Positions 15,850-24,654 of a stretch of DNA of 44,547 bases are shown here, one piece after another. Origin of the DNA: Aeromonas lacus (lineage in GTDB: Bacteria > Pseudomonadota > Gammaproteobacteria > Enterobacterales > Aeromonadaceae); NCBI RefSeq assembly GCF_000764665.1, contig NZ_JRGM01000031.1:1-44547 (forward strand), read 5' to 3'. The notes under the pieces were generated by a model that saw only the letters and a list, made by a program, of their open reading frames with translations, was not told where the DNA came from and searched no databases. A program made the translations under genes and the position numbers. How positions within the stretch are numbered: position 1 is the first letter of the stretch; each line of letters starts with the position of its first letter.

Positions 15850-17193
15850 ATGAACAAACTGCTTATCAAGAATGCCACCCTGGTCAACGAAGGCCGTATC
15901 TATGCCTCCGACGTGTTGATCGAGGGGGAACGGATTGCCCGCATCGCACCCGATATCGACGCGCATGATGCGGTGGTGATCGATGCCGCAGGTCGCCACC
16001 TCATCCCCGGAATGATCGATGATCAGGTCCATTTCCGGGAGCCGGGGCTGACCCACAAGGGGACCATCGCCAGTGAATCCCGGGCCGCCGTCGCCGGTGG
16101 TACCACCAGTTTCATGGAAATGCCCAACGTCAATCCCCAGACCACCACCCTCGACGCCCTCGAAGCCAAATACCAGATCGCCGCCAACTCCTCCGTCGCC
16201 AACTACAGCTTCTATCTGGGTGCCACCAACGACAACCTGGAAGAGATCAAGCGCCTCGATCCCAAGCAGTCCTGCGGGGTCAAGGTGTTCATGGGCTCCT
16301 CGACCGGCAACATGCTGGTGGACAATCAGGAGACCCTGGCGGCCATCTTCCGCGAGAGTCCGGTGATGATCGTCACCCACTGCGAAGACACCCCGACCAT
16401 CGCCAAAGCCGAAGAGGCGGCGCGGGCCAAGTGGGGCGAGAATGTGCCGATGGGCGAGCATGGTCGCATCCGCAGTGACGAGGCGTGCTACAAATCCTCC
16501 AGCATGGCGGTGGCGCTGGCCAAGCAGTACGGCGCCAAGCTGCATGTGCTGCATCTGACTTCGGCCAAGGAGCTGTCGCTCTTTACCGCCAGCCACGATC
16601 TGAGTGAACTGAAAGACAAGAACATCACTGCCGAGGTGTGTGTTCACCATCTGTTCTTCAACGAAGCCGATTACGAGACCTTGGGCAGCCAGATCAAGTG
16701 CAACCCGGCGGTGAAGAGTGCCGCCGATCAGCACGCGCTGCTCGATGCGGTGCGCAATGACGTGCTCGATATCATCGCCACCGACCACGCTCCCCACACC
16801 TGGGAGGAGAAGCAGAACAGCTACTTCAAGGCGCCGTCCGGTGTGCCGCTGGTGCAGCACTCCCTGCAGGCGCTGCTGGAGCTCTACCACAACGGCGTGT
16901 TCACCCTGGAGACTATCGTCAAGAAGACCTCCCACGCGGTGGCCGAGCGCTTCCAAGTGCAGGATCGCGGCTACATCCGCGAGGACTACTTTGCCGATCT
17001 GGTGCTGCTGGATCTGGGCAAGCCCTACGTGGTCAACGATGACAACATCCTCTACCACTGTGGCTGGTCGCCCTTCAACGGCTACCGTTTCCACAGCACG
17101 GTGGAGATGACGCTGGTGAACGGCCAGATCGCCTGGCAAAACGGGCAGATCACTGACCAGATCCTGGGCAAGCGGCTGACCTTTAACCGCTGA
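15850..17193 (+). CDS. Dihydroorotase (class I-like amidohydrolase)
   Basis: Predicted to close carbamoyl-aspartate to dihydroorotate in pyrimidine synthesis. The start is taken at the ATG at 15850 (MNKLLIKNATLVNEG; AAAGGAACTGGA upstream), giving 447 residues. The open frame begins at 15802 but those codons are unlike the family. Motifs of the amidohydrolase superfamily: IDDQVHFREPGLTHKG, lysine in GVKVFMGS (the candidate carbamylated ligand), VTHCED, LHVLHLTSA, and TDHAPHTWEEK with the catalytic Asp. The usual HxH metal pair reads QVH here (Gln59, His61), as in a known subgroup of long dihydroorotases. It differs from E. coli PyrC, so the symbol is withheld. No pyrimidine gene is adjacent. 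Confidence 0.87.
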   Translation: MNKLLIKNATLVNEGRIYASDVLIEGERIARIAPDIDAHDAVVIDAAGRHLIPGMIDDQVHFREPGLTHKGTIASESRAAVAGGTTSFMEMPNVNPQTTTLDALEAKYQIAANSSVANYSFYLGATNDNLEEIKRLDPKQSCGVKVFMGSSTGNMLVDNQETLAAIFRESPVMIVTHCEDTPTIAKAEEAARAKWGENVPMGEHGRIRSDEACYKSSSMAVALAKQYGAKLHVLHLTSAKELSLFTASHDLSELKDKNITAEVCVHHLFFNEADYETLGSQIKCNPAVKSAADQHALLDAVRNDVLDIIATDHAPHTWEEKQNSYFKAPSGVPLVQHSLQALLELYHNGVFTLETIVKKTSHAVAERFQVQDRGYIREDYFADLVLLDLGKPYVVNDDNILYHCGWSPFNGYRFHSTVEMTLVNGQIAWQNGQITDQILGKRLTFNR

Positions 17194-17248
17194 TTGTTCG
17201 CAAAGCAGGCGAACGCACCATTGTCGGGGAATTGGCGGCGTTTCTTTG

Positions 17249-17277
17249 TTGACAGGGCTGGGCCATCTCCATAAACT
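17249..17277 (+). promoter_or_regulatory. Promoter of tRNA-Pro
   Basis: TTGACA, 17 bp, TAAACT, followed by a GC-rich discriminator (CAGCCCCCG) typical of stringently controlled stable-RNA promoters. The predicted transcription start is about 24 bp before the mature tRNA. Confidence 0.8.
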
Positions 17278-17306
17278 CAGCCCCCGTCAGCTAAGACTGA
17301 CTTCGT

Positions 17307-17383
17307 CGGCGTGTAGCGCAGCCAGGTAGCGCACTGTCATGGGGTGTCAGGGGTCGGAGGTTCAAATCCTCTCACGCCGACCA
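17307..17383 (+). tRNA. tRNA-Pro, anticodon GGG
   Basis: A 77-nt cloverleaf: acceptor CGGCGTG pairs with CACGCCG, the discriminator is A and CCA is encoded. The D arm is GCGC...GCGC, the T arm contains GTTCAAATC flanked by GGAGG and CCTCT, and the anticodon loop ATGGGGT gives anticodon GGG. The anticodon stem has a T-T mismatch, also present in E. coli proL. It reads CCC codons, and CCU by wobble. Confidence 0.95.
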
Positions 17384-17394
17384 TCATTCCCCGG

Positions 17395-17424
17395 AAAAGG
17401 CCTTGTCAAACGACAAGGCCTTTT
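17395..17424 (+). terminator. Terminator of tRNA-Pro
   Basis: Stem GGCCTTGTC / GACAAGGCC (17399-17407 and 17412-17420) with AAAA before it, an AAAC loop and TTTTTT after it. It lies about 15 bp beyond the tRNA CCA end. Confidence 0.93.
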
Positions 17425-17515
17425 TTCTTTTCTGCTCTTCGCCGTTGCTGCGATTGTCTATCCCCCTTGCGCTGTGCTGTAGTAGCGACACTGTTCTGCC
17501 CTGACGGGGGTTATC

Positions 17516-17983
17516 GTGTCTCTCTCTGCATCCATCTGGCGATCTCTGGTTTTGCTCTCCCTGCTGCTCGGCGGCTGCGCCACGCCATATCAGCAGGATA
17601 AGTCGTTCTGGAACGGCCGCACCGGCTTTTCCGAGACCCGCCTTGCGCCCGACAAGTGGCAGCTGGAGTTTGTCGGCAACGATCTGGTGGACAGGGAGAC
17701 GGCCCGCAAATATGTGCTCAAGCGGGCAGGGGAGCTGGCGCAGCGGGAGGGTTACCCCATGCTGCAGGTGGAGGAGCTGACCATTGCGCGCGATGCGGTG
17801 AGGGTGACCCCGGAGCGCCCCATGTTCGGCTTTGACGAGGATGAGCCAGACACCTTCATGACGCAGATGCAGGTACAACACACCATCTCGGCCATGCTTA
17901 CCTTCCGGTTGCTAAAGCGGGCAATTAATGAACAGTCGCTTTCCACCAAATATCTTGCTGATATTAAAATAAACGGTGATTAA
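17516..17983 (+). CDS. CC0125/CC1285-type small lipoprotein
   Basis: Function unknown. The 155-residue product has a lipoprotein signal ending LLLGGC followed by ATPYQ, then GFSETRLAPDKWQLEFVGND, the recognisable opening of the CC0125/CC1285 lipoprotein family. A helix with RAGELAQREGYPMLQVEE follows. The start is a GTG at 17516; GACGGGGG upstream may serve as ribosome binding site. It has no operon partner: a tRNA terminator lies before it and about 200 bp of AT-richer spacer after it. Family recognition is moderately sure. Confidence 0.78.
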   Translation: MSLSASIWRSLVLLSLLLGGCATPYQQDKSFWNGRTGFSETRLAPDKWQLEFVGNDLVDRETARKYVLKRAGELAQREGYPMLQVEELTIARDAVRVTPERPMFGFDEDEPDTFMTQMQVQHTISAMLTFRLLKRAINEQSLSTKYLADIKINGD

Positions 17984-18187
17984 TATCGGTTTGTTGCAAG
18001 ATCCATATCACATACATCTAACAGCAGCATAAAATTCTGGAATAAGCCTCTAGATTTACCCCCTGCTTTTAGGCATTCTCCCAGCATACCAGCCGCCAGG
18101 AATCAACGGCTCGGATCACAAAAACGGACTGTAGTGGCTCCCATGCCACTGTCAACGGCTTGCACCAATCAAAACCGGGACTCCCCC

Positions 18188-19447
18188 ATGAAAATGAATA
18201 AACTGACGGTCGCCATCCTCATTTCGATGTTGCTTGGCATCCTTACCGGCCAGGGCTATCGCCTGTTTGCTGCCGATCAGGCGGCAGACTTTGCAAACAA
18301 CATCACGATCCTGACCGATATCTTCCTGCGACTGATCAAGATGATCATCGCGCCATTGGTCTTCACCACTCTGGTGGTTGGCATCGCCAAGATGGGCGAT
18401 ACCCGCACCGTGGGTCGTATCGGTGCCAAAACCCTCGGCTGGTTCATGCTGGCCTCCCTGCTCTCCCTGAGCCTGGGTCTGGTGATGGTCACCCTGATGC
18501 AGCCGGGGGTGGGCCTCTCCCTTTCCCTGCCCAATGATGCCGCTACCTCTGGCATTTCTGCCGGCGCGATTACCCTGAAAGATTTTGTGACCCACGCCAT
18601 TCCGAAAAGCGTGGTCGAGGCGATGGCCACCAACGAGATCCTGCAGATCGTGGTCTTCTCCCTGTTCTTTGGTCTGGCTGCTGCGGCGCTGGGCGATCTG
18701 GCCAAACCGGTTGTGGTGCTGATGGCCAGTGCTGCCGAGATCATGCTGAAAGTGACCGGCTACGTGATGAACTTTGCGCCGTTCGCCGTGTTTGGCGCCA
18801 TTGCCGCCATGGTGGCCAAAGAGGGGCTGGGTATTCTGGTTACCTACGGCAGCTTCATGGCCCAGTTCTACATCGCCCTTGGCTGCCTCTGGCTGCTGCT
18901 GATCGCCATGGGTGGCGCCTTCCTGCGTGGTCGCATCATCAAGCTGCTGGCGATGATCCGCGAACCCATCCTGCTTGCCTTCTCTACCGCCAGCTCCGAA
19001 GCGGCCTATCCGAAGACGCTGGATCGTCTGGAGAAGTTCGGTTGTGACAAACGCATCGCCAGTTTCGTGCTGCCGATGGGTTACTCCTTCAACCTCGACG
19101 GATCCATGATGTACTGCACCTTCGCGGTGATGTTCATCGCTCAGGCTTATGGCATCGAGCTCTCCACCGCCCAGCAGATCACCATGCTGCTGCTGCTGAT
19201 GGTCACCTCCAAGGGGATGGCCGGGGTACCGCGCGCCTCTCTGGTGGTGATTGCCGCGACCCTGAACCAGTTCCATATTCCGGAAGCGGGCATCCTGCTG
19301 CTGCTGGGTATCGATCACTTCCTCGACATGGGTCGCTCTGCCACCAACGTGCTGGGCAACGCCATCGCCGCCAGCGTGGTAGCCAAGACCGAAGACAGTC
19401 TGGGCGAGACCGAAGAACTGGGCGAGAGTGCTCCCGCCAAGGCATAA
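18188..19447 (+). CDS. Dicarboxylate/amino acid:cation symporter (DAACS family)
   Basis: Secondary transporter with the glutamate-transporter fold, about 419 residues, hydrophobic throughout. The ATG at 18188 (MKMNKLTVAILISMLLG) is preferred over the open frame from 18134. Motifs: LIKMIIAPLVFTTL in helix 2, TASSEAAYPKTL at the first re-entrant hairpin, GYSFNLDGSMMY in helix 7, and LDMGRSATNVLGNAIAA in helix 8. The helix-8 Arg that binds an acidic side chain is kept, pointing to an acidic substrate such as a C4-dicarboxylate, aspartate or glutamate. The Asp that helps bind sodium in GltPh is Asn here, as in DctA-type carriers, so proton coupling is possible. Substrate and coupling are inferred. 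Confidence 0.88.
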   Translation: MKMNKLTVAILISMLLGILTGQGYRLFAADQAADFANNITILTDIFLRLIKMIIAPLVFTTLVVGIAKMGDTRTVGRIGAKTLGWFMLASLLSLSLGLVMVTLMQPGVGLSLSLPNDAATSGISAGAITLKDFVTHAIPKSVVEAMATNEILQIVVFSLFFGLAAAALGDLAKPVVVLMASAAEIMLKVTGYVMNFAPFAVFGAIAAMVAKEGLGILVTYGSFMAQFYIALGCLWLLLIAMGGAFLRGRIIKLLAMIREPILLAFSTASSEAAYPKTLDRLEKFGCDKRIASFVLPMGYSFNLDGSMMYCTFAVMFIAQAYGIELSTAQQITMLLLLMVTSKGMAGVPRASLVVIAATLNQFHIPEAGILLLLGIDHFLDMGRSATNVLGNAIAASVVAKTEDSLGETEELGESAPAKA

Positions 19448-19488
19448 GCATGGTTTGAGCTGACCAGAGGGTTGGCCGGTGCAAAGAG

Positions 19489-19522
19489 AAATCCCCGTCA
19501 TGACCATGGCGGGGATTTTTTT
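19489..19522 (+). terminator. Terminator of the DAACS symporter gene
   Basis: AAATCCCCG and CGGGGATT flank a short inner palindrome (CATGACCATG), followed by TTTTTTTA. It sits about 40 bp after the stop codon, between convergent genes. Confidence 0.88.
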
Positions 19523-19535
19523 ATGGCTGGCCGGT

Positions 19536-20138
19536 TTAGAAGCCCGAACCGGGTTGCAGCAAAAACGCTGCCTCTTCCGGCGTCGAGGTGCGACCAAGAG
19601 TGACGTTGCGGTGGGGGAAGCGGCCAAAGCGTTCGATGATCACCTGATGGCGGCGGGCAAAGTCGGCAAAGCCCGCGAAGGTCTCGTTCGCTGGGGAATG
19701 CGCCTGCTCGGCGGCCAGCTCTTCAAACAGGGCCACGCTTCTGGTTTGCTGCTCGCGGGATTCTGCGTGTTCCAGCGGCAGATAGAAGAAGACCCGCTCC
19801 AGCGGCGAGAGCTGTCGGTCCATGCCAAGAGATAGTCCCTTGAGGCACTGCTCGCGGGCGAGCGGATCCCGGGCAAAGGCGGTGGGTGTGCCGCGATGGA
19901 TATTGCGTGGCAACTGGTCGAGCAGCAGGATCAGCGCCAGCCTGCCGTGGGGCAGATCGGCCCAGTCGGCCAGCGCCCCGTTGGCGGCCGCCTCTGCTTG
20001 CGCGCCAAAACGCCGGGCCAGCAGGGCATCGGTCTCGCTACTTTTGCCCCACCAGAGCGGGGCTTGTCGTTTGGCACGCAGGGCGTCGTCGGCCGGGTCG
20101 CCAAACCAGAAATCGAGCAGAGGTTGCCAGGGCTGCAT
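19536..20138 (-). CDS. DUF924 family protein
   Basis: Conserved cytoplasmic protein of unknown function, resembling helical TPR-like folds. The ATG at 20138 follows AAGGAG and gives a 200-residue product starting MQPWQPLLDFWFGD, the usual opening of DUF924 proteins. The segments ALILLLDQLPRNIHRGTP and RVFFYLPLEHAES are strongly family-like, as is the C-terminal GRFPHRN. The open frame extends to 20228 without support. It is convergent with the symporter gene and appears to be monocistronic. Confidence 0.9.
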   Translation of the reverse strand: MQPWQPLLDFWFGDPADDALRAKRQAPLWWGKSSETDALLARRFGAQAEAAANGALADWADLPHGRLALILLLDQLPRNIHRGTPTAFARDPLAREQCLKGLSLGMDRQLSPLERVFFYLPLEHAESREQQTRSVALFEELAAEQAHSPANETFAGFADFARRHQVIIERFGRFPHRNVTLGRTSTPEEAAFLLQPGSGF

Positions 20139-20389
20139 GGGGACTCCTTGCCGGTGTGTTGAGGAGGGCCAATAACAAATGGCTCCGGGGTGCTGCCGAA
20201 ACGGTAGCTTCTCGTTACACTGTGCCATCTTTTGCCCGAAAGAAGTAACCCCAGATGGCGAGCGACGGTTGCCTGGCGCGGCCGATGATGGCCTGCCATC
20301 GCTATGAGGTGGCCCTGCTGACCCTGATGGTCATCAGACCGCACACCTTTCTCCAGGGGTTGTTCTCACTGATATAAGGAATCTCTGAT

Positions 20390-21304
20390 ATGGCCGGAAC
20401 CAGTTTGTTGGCCCTGCTCGACGATATCGCCAGCGTGCTTGATGACGTTGCGCTGATGACCAAGATGGCAGCGAAGAAGACCGCCGGGGTGCTGGGGGAC
20501 GATCTTGCCCTCAATGCGGAGCAGGTCTCCGGGGTACGCGCCGAGCGGGAGCTGCCGGTGGTGTGGGCGGTGGCCAAGGGGTCATTTCGCAACAAGTTGA
20601 TTCTGGTGCCTGCCGCGATCGCCATCAGTGCTCTGGTGCCCTGGCTCATCACCCCGCTCTTGATGTTGGGGGGCGCCTACCTCTGCTTTGAAGGTGCCGA
20701 GAAGCTGGCGCACAAGTTTTTGCCTCATCAGGAGGAAGGTGAACATCACGCCGGCCCCATTCCTGACGATCTGGTGGCCTTCGAGCAGCAGAAGGTGAAG
20801 GGGGCGATCCGCACCGACTTTATCCTCTCCGCCGAGATCATCGTCATCGCTCTTGGCACAGTACAGGGGGCGAGCATCGCCCTGCAGCTCTCGGTGGTAG
20901 CGGGTATCGCCCTGCTGATGACTATCGGGGTGTACGGTCTGGTGGGGCTTATCGTCAAGCTCGATGATATCGGCCTGCATCTTCTGAAAAAGCCGGATGG
21001 CGGGGCACTGCGCCGCGCGGTGGGGCAGGGACTGCTGAGTACGGCGCCCAAGCTGATGCATCTGCTGGCGTTGGTAGGGACGATCGCCATGTTTATGGTG
21101 GGCGGCGGCATTCTGGTGCATGGCTGGCCTTTTGCCCATCACCTCATTGAAGGTGCCGCCGCTGTTGTCGCCACTCTGCCCACAGTGGGGGCCGTACTGG
21201 CGGCGGTGACGCCCACTTTGCTCAACGCCGTGGCCGGTGTGGTGGCGGGCCTGCTGCTGGTGCTGGCGATGACGCTGATAAGCAAACTCAAGCCAGCCAA
21301 ATAA
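20390..21304 (+). CDS. DUF808 family inner-membrane protein (YedI-like)
   Basis: A 304-residue multi-pass membrane protein of unknown function, like E. coli YedI. The family opening MAGTSLLALLDDIASVLDDV is intact, followed by KTAGVLGDDLALNA and GGAYLCFEGAEKLAHK. Several hydrophobic segments lie between about residues 70 and 295. The start ATG at 20390 is the family start, with AAGGAAT a few bases upstream. The 250-bp spacer before it contains only a weak 40-codon open frame. Function is not established for the family. Confidence 0.92.
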   Translation: MAGTSLLALLDDIASVLDDVALMTKMAAKKTAGVLGDDLALNAEQVSGVRAERELPVVWAVAKGSFRNKLILVPAAIAISALVPWLITPLLMLGGAYLCFEGAEKLAHKFLPHQEEGEHHAGPIPDDLVAFEQQKVKGAIRTDFILSAEIIVIALGTVQGASIALQLSVVAGIALLMTIGVYGLVGLIVKLDDIGLHLLKKPDGGALRRAVGQGLLSTAPKLMHLLALVGTIAMFMVGGGILVHGWPFAHHLIEGAAAVVATLPTVGAVLAAVTPTLLNAVAGVVAGLLLVLAMTLISKLKPAK

Positions 21305-21388
21305 GCGTCTGCATTATCTTTCGGGGCCGCCAGCGACAAGCGCTGACGGCCATCTCTCCCTGTTTGACATCTTGATAACGAGCCTTCA

Positions 21389-23191
21389 ATGCAAGCAACC
21401 CGATACCTTCAGCAGTGGCACAACCACCATATCTATCCCGCTCTCGACAGTCCCGAGCTTGAGTCCGACATGGCCGAGGCCCGTGCCGCCCTGGCACCAC
21501 TGGCGGCACTGGTCGCCAATCTGGCTGGTCTTGCGGGGGATGCGCGGCAAGATTGCCTGCGGGAGGTGCGTCTGCGTGCCCGCCGCATTCGTCATACCGG
21601 CTGGAATGTGGCGATTCTGGCGGCCTGCCGGGGCAGTCAGGATGCTCGCGATACCCTGGCCAAGCAGCTGGCGTCCCGTGCTCGCGCCCTTAATGCCGAT
21701 CTGTTCAAGACGCTGGCGCCGGTGGAAGACCTGATGCTGGCGCTGCCGGAGGCCGAATTTGGCCTGCTGATGGCGGATCCCCTGCTTGGCGAGGAGGAGT
21801 ATCGCCTGCGTCACGAACGCAGATTGCAGGATCAGCGTCTGCCGGTGGCGGCAGAGCAGCTGGTGATCGGTCTTGGTACCGATGGTCTGCACGCCTGGGG
21901 TAACCTCTACAACGATCTGGTGGGCAAGATCCGGCTGGAGATAGATGGCCGCGAGATGGGACTGGCGGAGGCGAGCAATCTGCTCTCCAGCCCGCTGCGA
22001 TCCCTGCGCCGTGAAGCATTCGATGCCATCAGCGCCGGCTGGGAGGGAGAGCAGGAGACGGTGGCCGCCATCCTCAACGCCATCAACGGCTGGCGGCTGG
22101 AGCTCTCGCGCCAGCGCGGCAGTGAGCGGCAGCTCGATGCGCTCGATCTCTCCTGTCATCAGAGCCATATCGAGCGCGCTACCCTGGATACGCTGATGAG
22201 CGAGACCTGGCAGGCGCGAACCCTGGGGCAGCGGGCGCTGGGGTTGATGGCCGAACGCCTTGGCATCGACGATCTGGGGGCAGAGGATCTCTTTGCGCCG
22301 CCTCCAGCTGCCAGCAGCCGCGAGATCCCGTTCGAGGAGGCGATCGAGTTGATTGCCGATGCTTTTGCTCGTTTCGATCCCGAGATGGGGGAGTTTGCCC
22401 GCATGATGGCCGAAAAGGGGTGGATCGATGCGGCGCCCACGCCAAATCGCCGCACCGGTGCCTACTGCACCAAGTTTGCCGAACCGGTCGAGCCGCGGGT
22501 CTTCGTCACCTATGCCGGCACCATGGATAATGTCATTACGCTGGCCCATGAGCTGGGCCACGCCTGGCACAACTGGGTGATCCGCGATCTGCCGATGAGT
22601 CAGCGCAGCTATCCCATGACGCTGGCCGAAACGGCCTCCATCTTCGCCGAAACGCTGGTGCGCAGCGCTCTGTTCGAGCAGGCAAAAAGCCCCGAGGAGC
22701 AGTTGGCGATCGCCTGGGCCGAGGCCGATGGTGCCGCCACCTTCCTGGTCAATATCCCGGCCCGTTTCGACTTCGAGCGGGCGCTGGTGGCCGAGCGGGA
22801 GCATGGCTATGTTGCACCGGCCCGCCTCAAGGCGCTGACCGACGAGGCGTGGGGACGCTGGTATGAGAAGAGCCTCTGCCGCTATCACCCCATGTTCTGG
22901 GCGGCCAAGGCGCACTTCTCCATCGCCGGGCTGGGTTTTTACAACTATCCCTATCTGTTCGGTTATCTCTTCAGCCTCGGTGTTTATGAGCAACTGATGA
23001 GTCGCAAGGCGGCGGGAGACGACAATGTGGCGCAGGCGTACCGCGACCTGCTGCGCGATACCGGCCGGATGAGCGCCGAGGCGCTGGTGGCAAAACATCT
23101 GGGGCAGGATATTCGCCAGTCGGCCTTCTGGCAGGGGAGCCTGGCGCAGGTGGCGCAGGCGGTAGAGCGCTTTGCGCAGCTGCCAGCCTGA
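21389..23191 (+). CDS. M3 family oligoendopeptidase (PepF-like)
   Basis: Zinc metallopeptidase predicted to cut short peptides in the cytoplasm. The 600 residues have the M3 zinc motif HELGH at about 387-391, preceded by TYAGTMDNVITLA and followed by the third ligand region MTLAETASIFAETL. The C-terminal GLGFYNYPYLFGYLFSLGVY is typical of the PepF/oligoendopeptidase F branch rather than OpdA or Dcp. The ATG at 21389 is the family-like start. A GC-rich bidirectional terminator follows, and no operon partner is visible. Substrate range cannot be read from the sequence. Confidence 0.9.
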   Translation: MQATRYLQQWHNHHIYPALDSPELESDMAEARAALAPLAALVANLAGLAGDARQDCLREVRLRARRIRHTGWNVAILAACRGSQDARDTLAKQLASRARALNADLFKTLAPVEDLMLALPEAEFGLLMADPLLGEEEYRLRHERRLQDQRLPVAAEQLVIGLGTDGLHAWGNLYNDLVGKIRLEIDGREMGLAEASNLLSSPLRSLRREAFDAISAGWEGEQETVAAILNAINGWRLELSRQRGSERQLDALDLSCHQSHIERATLDTLMSETWQARTLGQRALGLMAERLGIDDLGAEDLFAPPPAASSREIPFEEAIELIADAFARFDPEMGEFARMMAEKGWIDAAPTPNRRTGAYCTKFAEPVEPRVFVTYAGTMDNVITLAHELGHAWHNWVIRDLPMSQRSYPMTLAETASIFAETLVRSALFEQAKSPEEQLAIAWAEADGAATFLVNIPARFDFERALVAEREHGYVAPARLKALTDEAWGRWYEKSLCRYHPMFWAAKAHFSIAGLGFYNYPYLFGYLFSLGVYEQLMSRKAAGDDNVAQAYRDLLRDTGRMSAEALVAKHLGQDIRQSAFWQGSLAQVAQAVERFAQLPA

Positions 23192-23215
23192 TTGGGTAAG
23201 CTGTGATGTGAGTGA

Positions 23216-23243
23216 CAGGCCCCGGACAGGTGTCCGGGGCCTG
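23216..23243. terminator. Bidirectional terminator
   Basis: A 13-bp inverted repeat CAGGCCCCGGACA / TGTCCGGGGCCTG lies between the convergent oligoendopeptidase and permease genes, with short T-runs outside. Confidence 0.85.
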
Positions 23244-23247
23244 TTGG

Positions 23248-24654
23248 TTATGCCTGCTCCTGCTTCGGTTTGACCGGGCCGACCAGCAATGGTTTGGTCT
23301 GGTGGGTCAGATCCGGCTGGTAGCCGTTGAAGAAGAGGTTGAGCACTACCGAGCTGATGGTCGCCAGCAGAATGCCGCTATGAAACAGCGGCTGCAGTGC
23401 CGCCGGGAAGTGCTGGAAGAAAGAGCCGGAGACGGTCGGGATCATGCCGATCCCGAGGCTGATGGCGACAATGTAGAGATTGTGGCGGTTGGTGTTGTAG
23501 TCGGCCCGCGCCAGAATGCGAATGCCGGTTGCCAGCACCATGCCGAACATCACTATGCCTGCGCCCCCCAGCACGAAGGGAGGGATGGAGGCGACCATCA
23601 CCGACATCTTGGGGATGAGACCAAAGGCGAGCAGGATCCCCCCGGACATCACGCAAACCCAGCGGCTCGATACTCCGGTCACGCTCACCAACCCGATATT
23701 CTGGGAGAAGGAGGTGTGGGGGAAGCTGTTGAAGACACCGCCTATGATGGTGCCGATGGCATCCACTCGCAGCCCGCGTACGATATCGCCGCGACTGGCC
23801 GGATGGCCTACGATGTCGCCAAGGGCCAGAAACATCCCCATCGATTCGATGAAGGTGATCAGCATGATCACCGTCAGGGTGGCGATGGAGATGGGATCGA
23901 AGGTGGGCCAACCAAAAGCAAACGGCACTATGGGGGCAAACCAGGCCGCCTCACCAAGACCGTCGAGACTCACCTCCCCCATGGCGATGGCGACCATGAA
24001 ACCGAAGATGATCCCGAGCAGCACCGAAATATTGCTGAAAAAACCTTTGGTGAAGCGGGTCACAGCCAGAATGAAGGCGAGCACCACAAAGCTGGTGCCG
24101 ATATAGCGCAGGCTGCCATATTCGGGGTTGCCCTTGCCCCCCGCCATCCAGTCGATCCCCACCTGCATGATGCTGATCCCGATGGAGGTGATGACCACCC
24201 CGGTCACCACGGTGGGGAAGAGCGGCATCAACCGGCCTATCAGAGGCACCAGCAGGGTCGAGATGATACCCGCGGCTATGGTGGCGCCGAAGATGCCGGT
24301 GAGCCCTAGATCCGGATTGGCACCGATGGCCAGCATCGGCATCACGGCGGCAAAGGTGACCGACATGATAACCGGTAGCCGGATCCCGGCGAAACGCCCG
24401 ATACCGACACACTGCAGCAGGGTGACGATGCCGCAGCAGAAGAGATCCGAACTGATAAGGTAGGAGATCTGCTCCTTGGGCAGTCCCAGACTGCCGCCTA
24501 TCACCAGAGGGACGGCGACGGCGCCGGCGTACATCACCAGCACATGCTGCAGGCCGAGGGTAAATAGCTGGCCAGCGGGGAGCATGCGCTCCACTTCGTC
24601 ATCGGGACGTATTCGCTTTCCCGGTCGGGAGGCGGGGGGATTGGTCTCGTTCAT
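23248..24654 (-). CDS. Purine (xanthine/uric acid-type) permease of the NCS2 family
   Basis: Cation-coupled nucleobase transporter in the inner membrane. The ATG at 24654, with AAGGAG ten bases upstream, gives 468 residues; the open frame continues to 24774 without support. The opening GLQHVLVMYAGAVAVPLVIG contains the conserved Gln-His of NCS2 carriers, and the signature QNIGLVSVTG (pattern QNxGxxxxTG) is present. Overall it resembles xanthine and uric acid permeases more than uracil permease UraA, but the substrate cannot be fixed from motifs. A PurR-like operator lies about 185 bp upstream. It is convergent with the peptidase gene and appears monocistronic. Confidence 0.87.
   Translation of the reverse strand: MNETNPPASRPGKRIRPDDEVERMLPAGQLFTLGLQHVLVMYAGAVAVPLVIGGSLGLPKEQISYLISSDLFCCGIVTLLQCVGIGRFAGIRLPVIMSVTFAAVMPMLAIGANPDLGLTGIFGATIAAGIISTLLVPLIGRLMPLFPTVVTGVVITSIGISIMQVGIDWMAGGKGNPEYGSLRYIGTSFVVLAFILAVTRFTKGFFSNISVLLGIIFGFMVAIAMGEVSLDGLGEAAWFAPIVPFAFGWPTFDPISIATLTVIMLITFIESMGMFLALGDIVGHPASRGDIVRGLRVDAIGTIIGGVFNSFPHTSFSQNIGLVSVTGVSSRWVCVMSGGILLAFGLIPKMSVMVASIPPFVLGGAGIVMFGMVLATGIRILARADYNTNRHNLYIVAISLGIGMIPTVSGSFFQHFPAALQPLFHSGILLATISSVVLNLFFNGYQPDLTHQTKPLLVGPVKPKQEQA

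Noticed and set aside
17307..17383. tRNA-Pro as an integration site
   Set aside because: No integrase, direct repeat of the tRNA 3' end, or composition change follows it. The next gene is a host-like lipoprotein.
17984..18187. CRP site near 18000-18020 before the symporter gene
   Set aside because: Only one half-site (TCACA) fits; the other arm matches 2 of 5 bases.
20253..20375. 40-codon open frame before the DUF808 gene
   Set aside because: It has no convincing ribosome binding site, no known motif, and many Met and Cys in no clear pattern. More likely untranslated leader.
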